Part shown: positions 43,649 to 51,335 of the stretch, in pieces | Layout: each line of letters opens with the position of its first letter | How positions within the stretch are numbered: the first letter of the stretch is position 1 | Assembly: GCF_900290235.1 (NCBI RefSeq) | Contig: NZ_OLMK01000063.1 | Span: forward strand, 62,001 to 126,000 | Origin: Streptomyces sp. MA5143a | Lineage (GTDB): Bacteria > Actinomycetota > Actinomycetes > Streptomycetales > Streptomycetaceae | Reading direction: 5' to 3' | Length of the DNA stretch: 64,000 nucleotides | The notes under the pieces: model-generated | Told to the model about the DNA's origin: nothing | What the model saw: only the letters and a program-made list of their open reading frames with translations | The model's database searches: none | Position numbers and translations under genes: made by a program

Positions 43649-44905
43649 TTGGACAACGAGATCCAGCTGATCAGTGACGGTGATGGACTGGCGGTCATCG
43701 GGACTGCGACGGACGTTGAACGCTTCCTCGCCTCGGAAAGACTGCCGTCGAAGGACCTCGGAGCGCATCGACTCAAGTCCGTCTTCGGTACTGGGGCCGC
43801 AGTCGCGCAGGCGGGTTCGGAGATTGCCGCCAGCTCCGGTCGTTGGGTGAAGCTGACCACGGAGTCCGCCGAGCGGGTCAAGAAGTACGGGCTGATGAAA
43901 ACCAAGACGCCAGGCATCAGCCACGCGATGATAGGGAAACCCGGCTCGATCAAGAATTGGCTCCAGATCGAGAAGGGGGCCGGCTCGTTCCTGACTAACC
44001 CGGCACGTCTGGCTGGTGTTGCGGGGATCATGTCGCAGTCCTCGATGCAGCAGACCATGGACGAGATCGCCGACTACCTCGCCACGATCGACGAGAAGGT
44101 CGACGACGTGCTCCGCGCCCAGAAGGACGCTGTGCTGTCCCGCATGATCGGAATGGACCTCGTGATCGAGGAGACCATGACCATCCGAGATCAGGTGGGC
44201 CGGGTCTCGGACGTCACGTGGTCGAAGGTGCAGGCCGCGCCGACGACGATCGCGGAGACCCAAGCGTACGCCTTGCGGCAACTCGACTGGCTTGCTGAGA
44301 AGTTGGAGAGCAAGCCCAAGATCGGCGATCTCGCCGTGAAGGTCAAGGAAGTCGAGCCCAGGGCTCGGGAGTGGCTCGCCGTCCTGGCTCGCTGCTTCCA
44401 ACTGCAGGACGCGATCGCCGTGCTCGAACTCGACCGGGTACTGGACGCGCACCCGGATCAGCTGGACCAGCACCGTCTCGGGCTACGGGCTGCCCGACAG
44501 AACCGGCTGGATCTCATCTCGCGAGGCACCGAGCGTCTGGTGGCCCGGATGAACGCGGCTGCCGAAGCGGCCAACTCGAAGGTGCTGCTACACCCGACCA
44601 AATCTCCGGTCGTGGTGCAGTCGAGCAACCATGTGGTGACCGGCGTCCATGACTTCCACGCGCGGCTCGGGATCGAGTCTGGTCGCCAGTCATCGGAGAC
44701 CAGACGCTGGGTGGAAGCGGCGGTGGAGGTAAGGGACAAGGCGCTGGTAACAGGAGCGAATGGCGTCGGCGCAGCCAAGAGCCTCGGCAACGAGACCCTC
44801 GACCGGGCAAGAACGACTACGGGCAGGCTCGCCAGCGGGATCGCCGAGCGAGTGCGCCGTCGGAATGGGGGCGGCGACGAGGAAGAGCGGGACGCGGAAG
44901 GCTGA
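43649..44905 (+). CDS. uncharacterised accessory protein of the kinase-helicase cassette
   Basis: 418 residues starting at TTG 43649, supported by CCAGGAGC upstream. I do not recognise the family. It is alpha-helical: DGLAVIGTATDVERFLASE at the N-terminus, a Gly/Ala-rich central stretch (LAGVAGIMSQSSMQQTMDEI), then coiled-coil-like helices (DYLATIDEKVDDVLRAQKDAVLSRM; QLDWLAEKLESK) and an Arg-rich, acidic-ended tail. No transmembrane helix or catalytic motif is clear. It lies 142 bp after the methylase in the same direction, so it may be an effector or adaptor of the same system. It also resembles free-standing actinobacterial hypothetical proteins that can occur outside such cassettes. Confidence 0.75.
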   Translation: MDNEIQLISDGDGLAVIGTATDVERFLASERLPSKDLGAHRLKSVFGTGAAVAQAGSEIAASSGRWVKLTTESAERVKKYGLMKTKTPGISHAMIGKPGSIKNWLQIEKGAGSFLTNPARLAGVAGIMSQSSMQQTMDEIADYLATIDEKVDDVLRAQKDAVLSRMIGMDLVIEETMTIRDQVGRVSDVTWSKVQAAPTTIAETQAYALRQLDWLAEKLESKPKIGDLAVKVKEVEPRAREWLAVLARCFQLQDAIAVLELDRVLDAHPDQLDQHRLGLRAARQNRLDLISRGTERLVARMNAAAEAANSKVLLHPTKSPVVVQSSNHVVTGVHDFHARLGIESGRQSSETRRWVEAAVEVRDKALVTGANGVGAAKSLGNETLDRARTTTGRLASGIAERVRRRNGGGDEEERDAEG

Positions 44906-45048
44906 CCGAGCGGTCCGCCGAGGCGCGCCCGCCCAGTGGGCAGGCTCCGGTTTCCGAGGCGGCGTCGGGGGACACCTCGCCGCCGTCACGACCGCCGGTT
45001 CCGCTTCCTGCTGTACGCCCTGACTCACCACCCACCCGGAGGCGTGTC

Positions 45049-47901
45049 ATGACATCGTTCCCCGACTGGGGAGACACCCGGAAGGTCCAGACCGCCGTCA
45101 TCGGACGTGCCGGGTCCGATGTACCAGTCTTCCTCCCGTACGAACACGACGAGTTCGACACCTTTATGCGAGGCCGCTCGCGCGACGGGTTCTATTGCGG
45201 AACCCTCCTCGGCGGCTGCGGCAAAAAGCTCACGCCCAAGCGGTACACCGAGAAGAAGTGCCACTTCGCCCACCGCCCGCCCGTGCACTGCCGCCGTACC
45301 GCGAACGGCGAGTCCAGTGCCGACCACCTCTACATCGGTCAGGCCCTGGCCCAATGGCTCGCCCAACAGAACCACCGAAAGGCCAAGGCGTCGTACCGGA
45401 CGGTAGGGGACAGGCCGGGAGGGACCGTGGACTTCCGGCTGTCCGGCGGACGGCAGCTCGTACGGGTACAGATGGCCCGGCTGGGCCTCCGGCAGTGGCA
45501 GCGGGAGGCGGAAGACCTCGCCAGGGGGGTCGACGGCGTGGAGTGGTTGTTCGGCCCGGACAGCATGCTCGCCTACGACAGGGTGGAGACACACGGCTAC
45601 GCGATTCGCGTCGAGTGCCGGACCGTCGGTGCCACGCGTGAGGTGCGCATCGGCACCCAGCTTCCCGGCAACACCATCGAGTGGACGACTTTGTCCGAGT
45701 GCTTGATGACGCGTGCGGGCATCGTGACGCCGAGTCTGGTGTACACACCCCAGGGCATCGTGCCGCGCCGTTCCGCCGAGGCCGCTGTCACACCCGCCGA
45801 GGTCTCCTTCCGGTTGGCCGACGACACCGTGGCCTTCACCGGGGCCGCACCGCGGAACGAGGTACCCCCACCGGCCGGAACAAAAGGGCGGGTCTACGAC
45901 GCGGACATCCAGCCCGTGGGCTCGGCAGCGCTCCGGGCCCGCATCGTTCTTCCCTCGATCACTCCGGCCCCCAATCCATCCAGGGTGTACGTCCTCGGGG
46001 GCGGGGTGACGCTGACCCCTCTTGGCGCCGACGCCCAGGATGAAGCCCCTGCCTGGCTCCTCTCCGCGGGCCGGGCACGACGCCTGAACGCCCAGGAGGC
46101 CGCTGCCTGGAGTGGACTCAAGCCGGCGCTGCCTGAGTCGGCGGTATCCGGCCCTACTCAGACCGCCCAGCCCGCTCCGGCGCCTGACGCTCCGCGACCA
46201 CACCTCAGCGACCCCGAAATCGTGGCTTCCCTCCGGCAGAGCCTGGAGCGCACTGCCCGCTCCCATGGCCGGGTCACCTGGTCCACGCTCGTCCGGGCGA
46301 TGGGGGACGGCGCCGAGCCGATCACACCGGAACGCCGCCTCAAGCTCCTCGTGGCAATGGACTTCCCCCGTGCCCAGGACAGGCCGATGCTGTCCGCGCT
46401 GCTCACCACGGGCGGTGATGGACCGGCATCCTTCTTCGCCGATGTACTCACCGAGCTGGGTGGGGCACCAGGCCTGTCCTCACAGGAGGCTCATCGAATC
46501 CACCTGCAAGAGCTGGAGCGGGCGTACCGGCTCTGCGGCGGGCGCGCGGCCGAGGCTTCGCCGCGTAGGGAGGTAGCGGAGACCCCCTCCACGTCGGCAC
46601 GTCAGCCGCAGGGGGTGCAGAAGGCCCAGAAGTACCCGGCTGTCCGCGAGCCGATCTCGCCGGCCGGCCTTCCCACGCTTCAGCTCGTACTCGCACTGCG
46701 TGAGCACCTCAGAGCACGCGCGAAGAATGGGGCGGCCGACGTGACCTGGCGTGAACTCTCGGAAGCGACGGGGTTCGCCTTCCGACTTCTCTCGGACGAG
46801 CGCTGCGCCGGCCTCCTGTTCCGCGTGGACGAACCACTCCACGACCGAGGCCTTATGTACGCGGCCCTGGTCGTGGCCGACGACGGCAAGCCACTGCCGT
46901 ACTTCGCGACGATCCTTCAGCGTCATGGCCGGCCGGTACCTGGTCTCCTGAGCGAGGTGCACTGGGCCAGGCAGCTGGAGGTGGGCCGAATCCGCGACGC
47001 GTACACGGAGGCCCAGCGCCCGCAGAAGGCCGCCGGAGCCGCACCGGCCGAGGCCGCAGCCATCCCTGTGGCTCAATCGGACTCCGCACCCCAGGTCGAT
47101 GTTTCCGAAGCTGCGGCCATCGGCACACTCACGGGGCTCCGCTGGCGATTCGACAGGGCCCGTCAGGCAGGCGACCTCGCCGAAGCCAAGCGGGTCTGGC
47201 AGACGGCGGGCAGGCTCTACGGTACGAAACTGACGCCTGAGACCCAGGCCGAGCACCGGAACGACCTGCTCGCCATGGGCGAGTGGGTCCGGGACCGCGA
47301 GAACGAGAATGTCCTGGCGGAACTCCGTCCGTTGCTTGAGAGCCTTGTGCGGAGGGACAGAGCCGCAGCGGACAACACCCTGCGCGACAGCCTGAACAGA
47401 GCGAAGGAACTGAAGAGGAAGTACCACGGCAAGTTGCCGGAGGACCTCCAAACAGCCCTCGGAGCCTGCGGGGAACTACGGGACGAGCTGACCGCGTCGC
47501 GGAGTGAGGCGACTCCCCCTGCCCCCGAGACGGATCGCGAGTCCCGGCCGAGCAGGGAGAAGCTCTCCGAACTCGCGGCCGTCGTGCGCGCCGCACTGGA
47601 AGACGTCGCACAAGGCGGCACGACAACAACCTGGTCCGCCATCCGGCACCGTCCGGGCGCCGATCTTCCGCATCTGCACCCAGATGACCAAGGGGAAGTT
47701 CTGGTCCTAGTCGACGTGGACACCCCGATGAGCGAACCGCTTCTCTCCGCTTTGGTGACCACGAACAACGGGGAGATGCACCCCCTGTACCGGCATGTGG
47801 CGTACTCGCTCGGCCGGGCACTTCCCGTTCGACAGGACGAGTTGCACGCGCAGTGGCAGCTCGATGTCCTGCGTCTCTATGGCCTGTGGAAGCACCGCTG
47901 A
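45049..47901 (+). CDS. CoiA-like nuclease protein with three C-terminal repeat domains
   Basis: 950 residues from ATG 45049 behind CCGGAGGCG. The first 150 residues hold a CoiA-type zinc/nuclease module: C50, C57, C71, CHFAH (71-75), C81, then ESSADH (88-93), D128 in TVDFRL and VRVQM (138-142), matching the D...(E/Q)xQ/K active-site layout of the PD-(D/E)xK fold. The C-terminal 570 residues contain three divergent copies of an unnamed domain (about 386-498, 543-650, 833-948) with the shared pattern TW-x(20)-L-x2-VD-P-x5-PLLSAL-TT-DG-x4-Y-x3-L-x2-G. A helical, charged linker separates copies 2 and 3. It ends the cassette and could be its nuclease effector; DNA recognition by the repeats is inferred. 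Confidence 0.78.
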   Translation: MTSFPDWGDTRKVQTAVIGRAGSDVPVFLPYEHDEFDTFMRGRSRDGFYCGTLLGGCGKKLTPKRYTEKKCHFAHRPPVHCRRTANGESSADHLYIGQALAQWLAQQNHRKAKASYRTVGDRPGGTVDFRLSGGRQLVRVQMARLGLRQWQREAEDLARGVDGVEWLFGPDSMLAYDRVETHGYAIRVECRTVGATREVRIGTQLPGNTIEWTTLSECLMTRAGIVTPSLVYTPQGIVPRRSAEAAVTPAEVSFRLADDTVAFTGAAPRNEVPPPAGTKGRVYDADIQPVGSAALRARIVLPSITPAPNPSRVYVLGGGVTLTPLGADAQDEAPAWLLSAGRARRLNAQEAAAWSGLKPALPESAVSGPTQTAQPAPAPDAPRPHLSDPEIVASLRQSLERTARSHGRVTWSTLVRAMGDGAEPITPERRLKLLVAMDFPRAQDRPMLSALLTTGGDGPASFFADVLTELGGAPGLSSQEAHRIHLQELERAYRLCGGRAAEASPRREVAETPSTSARQPQGVQKAQKYPAVREPISPAGLPTLQLVLALREHLRARAKNGAADVTWRELSEATGFAFRLLSDERCAGLLFRVDEPLHDRGLMYAALVVADDGKPLPYFATILQRHGRPVPGLLSEVHWARQLEVGRIRDAYTEAQRPQKAAGAAPAEAAAIPVAQSDSAPQVDVSEAAAIGTLTGLRWRFDRARQAGDLAEAKRVWQTAGRLYGTKLTPETQAEHRNDLLAMGEWVRDRENENVLAELRPLLESLVRRDRAAADNTLRDSLNRAKELKRKYHGKLPEDLQTALGACGELRDELTASRSEATPPAPETDRESRPSREKLSELAAVVRAALEDVAQGGTTTTWSAIRHRPGADLPHLHPDDQGEVLVLVDVDTPMSEPLLSALVTTNNGEMHPLYRHVAYSLGRALPVRQDELHAQWQLDVLRLYGLWKHR

Positions 47902-47991
47902 CTTTGTTCAGACACGCCGCGTACTGCACGAACAGCGTCCAGTCCTCACGGCCGACAGCGGTGGGGACGGCGCTCCAGGCAGAGAGAGGGG

Positions 47992-48294
47992 TCAGTCGCT
48001 GGATTCGTCGGCCTCGGACGCGTCGGCGGGTGGCTCGGAGAGCAGGCCGCGGTCGGCAAGGTCGAGTGAGACGTAACTACCCCTGTGCGCGATCGTGAAG
48101 ACGTACCCCTGGTCTCGGAGGTACGCCACTGCGCGTCGGGCCGTGGCGCGTGCGACGCCGTATCGCTGCACAAGCTGGGGTTCGGATGGAATGGCGCGGC
48201 CCGGCTGGAGCGCCCCACTCTTGATGTCGGCGATGAGCTCCGCCGCGATCTGCTGGTACGGCGGGATGTACGAGCCGTAGTCGATCTCTCCCAT
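47992..48294 (-). CDS. GntR-family transcriptional regulator
   Basis: 100 residues from ATG 48294 (GTG 48336 is a longer alternative inside the inverted repeat). It has the GntR winged-helix: PPYQQIAAELIADIKSGALQPGRAIPSEPQLVQRYGVARATARRAVAYLRDQGYVFTIAHRGSYV, read in segments. There is no effector-binding domain, so it is a short YtrA/KorSA-like or plasmid-type regulator. It is divergent from the small genes at 48465-49448 across a 47-bp inverted repeat that is its probable operator, so autoregulation is likely. Confidence 0.9.
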   Translation of the reverse strand: MGEIDYGSYIPPYQQIAAELIADIKSGALQPGRAIPSEPQLVQRYGVARATARRAVAYLRDQGYVFTIAHRGSYVSLDLADRGLLSEPPADASEADESSD

Positions 48295-48327
48295 GGGTTT
48301 GACGGTAAGCAATGAGATACAGCCGTG

Positions 48328-48374
48328 CTTGTCCACCTACGTATAGGTGCTTCTCCTATACATAGGTAGACAAG
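48328..48374. promoter_or_regulatory. 20-bp inverted repeat, candidate GntR operator in a divergent promoter
   Basis: The arm CTTGTCCACCTACGTATAGG (48328-48347) and the reverse complement of 48355-48374 match at 18 of 20 positions, with a 7-bp spacer. TATA-rich CCTATACATAGG segments fit -10 elements on both strands. It lies between the GntR gene and the divergent small-gene operon. Confidence 0.75.
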
Positions 48375-48464
48375 GGTCTGTCCTCGGGGCTACCGTCCAG
48401 ACGGAAAGACCCCCGCGACCGTCCGACCGGTCCGGGGGCATGGCCACCAGCCTCTGAGGAGCTG

Positions 48465-48824
48465 ATGACAGTGAGCATTATCCATGCCTTCGCGCGGTGG
48501 ATCCTGGGCGTGTTCGCCCCCGGTACCGGCAGGCGCAGGGCAGGCGCACGCCCCGCCGGGCAGACCCTCGCGCGTATGCCGGAGGCGCCCGGCGTGGCTG
48601 CGCCGTGGCCCCCGGTGCGGCGGTCGCCGTACGGCCTGGAGGAGCCGTTGCCCGGTGAGGCGACGGCCGTGGTCCAGCCGTATGTCGTTCTCGCCGAGCG
48701 GGAGCGGGCGCTGGAGTGTGAGCGGGCGCGGCAGCGGCGGCGCCGTGTCGCGATGGTTCTCGCGGCGGACTTCGGTATCGACCTCGACCTGCATGTGGTG
48801 GGCGTCGAGGCGGTGGCCGGATGA
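48465..48824 (+). CDS. small hypothetical protein, first gene of a coupled mini-operon
   Basis: 119 residues from ATG 48465, preceded by GAGGAG. The N-terminus (IIHAFARWILGVFAPG) is amphipathic, then a basic, Pro-rich middle and a helical segment (LAERERALECERARQRRRR). The family was not recognised. Its stop overlaps the next ATG by 4 bp. It is first in a train of four overlapping genes under the putative GntR operator. Confidence 0.65.
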   Translation: MTVSIIHAFARWILGVFAPGTGRRRAGARPAGQTLARMPEAPGVAAPWPPVRRSPYGLEEPLPGEATAVVQPYVVLAERERALECERARQRRRRVAMVLAADFGIDLDLHVVGVEAVAG

Positions 48825-49066
48825 GTGGGTCGGGTGAGCGGGGCGAGCGGCCCGGGGGCGTACCGGGTGGGACGCGGGTGCCGGTGCGTATGTGTGTCCG
48901 CTGCTGTGCGATCACCGATGCGCCGGTCGTCGTCTCGGCGGTGCACCAGGGCTCCGGTCCGGGCTTCACGGTGTACGCGTGCCGGGACTGCGCCCCGCAC
49001 TTCCCGCGCGTGCCTGATGTGCTGTCCCTGCCGCCGGAGGCCGGCCGTGGCGAGGGCGAGAGGTGA
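48821..49066 (+). CDS. small protein with paired Cys motifs (zinc-ribbon-like)
   Basis: 81 residues from ATG 48821, overlapping the preceding stop (ATGA). It contains MCVRCCAI and ACRDCAP, two CxxC pairs about 27 residues apart, the spacing of a zinc ribbon. No other domain. The end overlaps the next GTG by 4 bp. Confidence 0.6.
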   Translation: MSGSGERGERPGGVPGGTRVPVRMCVRCCAITDAPVVVSAVHQGSGPGFTVYACRDCAPHFPRVPDVLSLPPEAGRGEGER

Positions 49067-49248
49067 GCGGCGGGTACAGGGCCGAGAACGTCGCGGTGCC
49101 GACCCTCGACCGTGCCCCAGGGCACGACCTGGTGCGCGAGGCGTGTCGTAGGACCAGCGAGGTGCCGCTGCCCGGGACGGTCGTTTTCCTGCCGGTGCGG
49201 AGTTGCCCGCGCCCCTCCCGCACGCACACGGCGGGGGATGACCAGTGA
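49063..49248 (+). CDS. small hypothetical protein of the mini-operon
   Basis: 61 residues from GTG 49063, overlapping the previous TGA (GTGA) and overlapped in turn by the next gene. It includes LVREACRRTSEVPLPG and a basic C-terminus. Not recognised. Support comes mainly from the continuous overlap architecture and coding-like GC3. Confidence 0.5.
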   Translation: MSGGYRAENVAVPTLDRAPGHDLVREACRRTSEVPLPGTVVFLPVRSCPRPSRTHTAGDDQ

Positions 49249-49448
49249 ACGCCGGAACGCCTCCCGAGCCGGGCGCGTCACGCCTGACCCTCAGCGTCTA
49301 CCGCCTCGACGGCGACGGACGCCGGGTCGGCGTGGCGGAGCCGACCGCGTACGCACCCGGCGCGGCCACGCTCCCGCCGGTGTCCCTCGGGTGGCCCCCG
49401 TGCCGCTGCCCGCGCTGCCGCACCGGCCACGGTCCACGCGGGCGATAG
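49245..49448 (+). CDS. small hypothetical protein, last gene of the mini-operon
   Basis: 67 residues from GTG 49245 (GTGA overlap). It ends with CRCPRCRTGHGPRGR, a Cys cluster that could bind metal. Not recognised. Confidence 0.5.
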   Translation: MNAGTPPEPGASRLTLSVYRLDGDGRRVGVAEPTAYAPGAATLPPVSLGWPPCRCPRCRTGHGPRGR

Positions 49449-49482
49449 GGCTGCAGTGGACGGCAAAGGGGATTCGCTGCCG

Positions 49483-49926
49483 TTAGGTTGCGGTCACCTG
49501 TTGGGCAAGCAACAGTGCGAGGGGGCCGCCCTGGAGCAGGAATCGTCCCTGGATGGCTGCCTTAATGGCGTCGGCCATCGGCCACCACATGAGCTTGAAG
49601 TCCGCTTCGCTCGGCGTGAGCAGCTGCGGGCCACAGGCGAGTCCCTCGGCCAGGAAGAGGTGGATTCGGGCCGGGGAGTTCAGGGTGATCGCGTACGAGC
49701 CGAGGGGGCGCCAGGCTTGGGCGGTGACGCCGGCCTCCTCGCGCAGTTCGCGCCGCGCGCACTCTTCCGGTGTCTCGTCATCTTCCCGGCGCCCCCCGGG
49801 CAGGAACACGTACTCCCCGCCGTGCCGGGGGAACTCGGCGGTCAGAACAGCGACCATGCTGTCCGCGTCTCGGGCCACGATGACGGAGGCGGCGCGCTCT
49901 GCCCCTCGCCGGGATGTGTCGCTCAT
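49483..49926 (-). CDS. NUDIX hydrolase
   Basis: 147 residues. The complete Nudix box GGRREDDETPEECARRELREEAGV fits Gx5Ex7REUxEExGU and supplies the Mg-binding glutamates. FLPGG precedes it, and HLFLAEGL and WWPMADA follow. It hydrolyses a nucleoside diphosphate-linked compound; the substrate is unknown. It is convergent with the mini-operon. Confidence 0.94.
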   Translation of the reverse strand: MSDTSRRGAERAASVIVARDADSMVAVLTAEFPRHGGEYVFLPGGRREDDETPEECARRELREEAGVTAQAWRPLGSYAITLNSPARIHLFLAEGLACGPQLLTPSEADFKLMWWPMADAIKAAIQGRFLLQGGPLALLLAQQVTAT

Positions 49927-49944
49927 GGCCGGGAGCGTAGCCGC

Positions 49945-50060
49945 CTACTCTGACAGCCAGGCCGCGAACGGCACGTTCAGCACGGTCGGATGGGCGATGC
50001 CGCGGCCACGGTAGCCGTCCTCACCGAAGGTGTCGCCGTGGTCGGCGCACATGATGATCA
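49945..50060 (-). pseudogene. C-terminal fragment of a sulfatase/alkaline-phosphatase-fold hydrolase
   Basis: Reading the minus strand from about 50060 gives QLIIMCADHGD, TFGEDGYRGRGIAHPTVLN and VPFAAWLSE, then TAG at 49945-49947. The DHG metal-ligand motif and the following GEDGY...H...VP pattern match the end of the alkaline phosphatase superfamily (resembling STM4013-type hydrolases). There is no upstream continuation, so this is a 3' remnant left by a rearrangement. Confidence 0.6.
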
Positions 50061-50136
50061 GCTGAGAGCGTCGGCGCGCACCCGTCCCAGCCGGACCGGA
50101 GGCAGTCGCGGTGACGCGCGGTCAACCCGCGGTGAA

Positions 50137-50153
50137 GGCGGGACGATCCCGCC
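50137..50153. terminator. 7-bp perfect hairpin
   Basis: GGCGGGA (50137-50143), loop CGA, TCCCGCC (50147-50153). It lies in the 222-bp gap between the hydrolase remnant and the MazG-like gene; terminator or operator. Confidence 0.4.
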
Positions 50154-50282
50154 CTTGGGTCCCAAACGGGCAAGAATGGCGGTTTGCATGGCGAGTGGTG
50201 AGGCGATTTCCCTAGGCTGCCTCGGCATGAAGAGGCGGCTATCGGGGCCTGCCTCGCGGTGATGGGTGCGGGAGAACGACCG

Positions 50283-50609
50283 GTGAACCGCAGGGGTGCG
50301 TACGGCAAGTTGGTGCGGGACCGGATTCCGCAGATCATCCGCGAGGACGGGTCCGAGCCCGTCACTTACACGGCGAGCCCGGAGGAGTACCGCAACCGCC
50401 TGCGGGACAAGCTCGGTGAGGAGATCGCCGAGTTTCTGGAGGCCGACGACGCCAAGGCGCTGGAGGAACTCGCGGACGTGCTGGAGGTCGTGCACGCGCT
50501 CGCCGCAGACCTGGGGATCGACATGGACCATCTGGAGAAGATCCGCCAGGCCAAGGCGAATGAGCGCGGCGGGTTCGCGAACCGGGTCGTCTGGACCGGC
50601 AACCGCTGA
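50283..50609 (+). CDS. phosphoribosyl-ATP pyrophosphohydrolase/MazG-like protein
   Basis: 108 residues from GTG 50283 with GGGAGA upstream; ATG 50262 is a possible longer start. It reads YGKLVRDRIPQIIREDG, then KLGEEIAEFLEADDAKALEELADVLEVVHALAADLG, carrying the ExxE(x12)ExxD metal-binding pattern of all-alpha NTP pyrophosphatases. It probably cleans up non-canonical nucleotides; small MazG-like proteins are also common beside phage-defence genes. Confidence 0.87.
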   Translation: MNRRGAYGKLVRDRIPQIIREDGSEPVTYTASPEEYRNRLRDKLGEEIAEFLEADDAKALEELADVLEVVHALAADLGIDMDHLEKIRQAKANERGGFANRVVWTGNR

Positions 50610-50979
50610 GCGCCTCGGCGACAGGTCGGTACAGCGCTTCGTGCTCGACTGGGTACGTTCCCTGCAGCGCGGCTCCGTGCGCCAGGCCGCAGGCGGCTGG
50701 GGACGTTCGCCAGTACGTCTTACGCCGTCGGCTTGGTCAGGACGGCATGGCAGACCCCGGGCAGCGGCAGCACCGGGGCGTCCTCGGTCGACTGGAGCCC
50801 GGCCCGGCGGGAAGCTCGTCGCGGAGGTACACCCCGAGTTCAGAGACGGCACCTCCCCGCGCTGGCGGGTGTGCGGCGAGTGGCTGACCAGCCACCCGTA
50901 GGCCATCGCCCACATCACCATGTACGGCTTCCAGGAGCCCGTCATCCCTTGACGGGGAGCGCCGAACCTCGAGGGAGGA
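50610..50979. other. degraded region between the MazG-like gene and a small regulator-like gene
   Basis: About 370 bp. The first 130 bp hold no recognisable gene; the rest contains the interrupted frame listed at 50740-50952. Confidence 0.5.
50740..50952 (+). pseudogene. interrupted coding remnant, unidentified
   Basis: One frame reads ARPGGKLVAEVHPEF and GTSPRWRVCGEWLTSHP, then an in-frame TAG (50899-50901), and continues AIAHITMYGFQEPVIP to TGA 50950-50952. The continuation after the stop looks protein-like, so this is probably the decayed 3' end of a gene. Parent family not recognised. Confidence 0.4.
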
Positions 50980-51207
50980 CTACGCCAGTCGATACACCGC
51001 CTGGCCGGGGTCCGGTCTCACGATGAGGCCCTCATCGGCCAGCTCACGCAGGATGCGGCGAGCCTCCTTGGCGGCAACTTCGCTGCTCGTCGGCTCGTAC
51101 GCGGCGACGCGCAGGGCCAGGACAGCGCGTTCGGTGTCCCAGGTGCCGGCCAGCGCCTGGATCACCGCAGCGAGCGCCTGCTTGTGCGTCAGCGCCTTCT
51201 CGGTCAT
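50980..51207 (-). CDS. small winged-helix-like protein
   Basis: 75 residues from ATG 51207, with GGGAGGG upstream; the frame is open further upstream, but that part is not protein-like. It reads TEKALTHKQALAAVIQALAG, then VAAKEARRILRELADEGLIVRPDPGQAVYRLA, where the second half is the recognition helix and wing of a wHTH (ARRILRELADEGLI). Probably a local DNA-binding regulator. Confidence 0.62.
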   Translation of the reverse strand: MTEKALTHKQALAAVIQALAGTWDTERAVLALRVAAYEPTSSEVAAKEARRILRELADEGLIVRPDPGQAVYRLA

Positions 51208-51335
51208 CTCACCCTCCCTTTCCGGAAACTGCCACAGCATGGCACACGGCGGCACGGCTCCTGCCTGTCGGACCAACCCAAAGTGGAAGCCGGTGCAAAG
51301 TGGAAGCCGAAGACCGCCTTTCGGGAAGCGACCTG

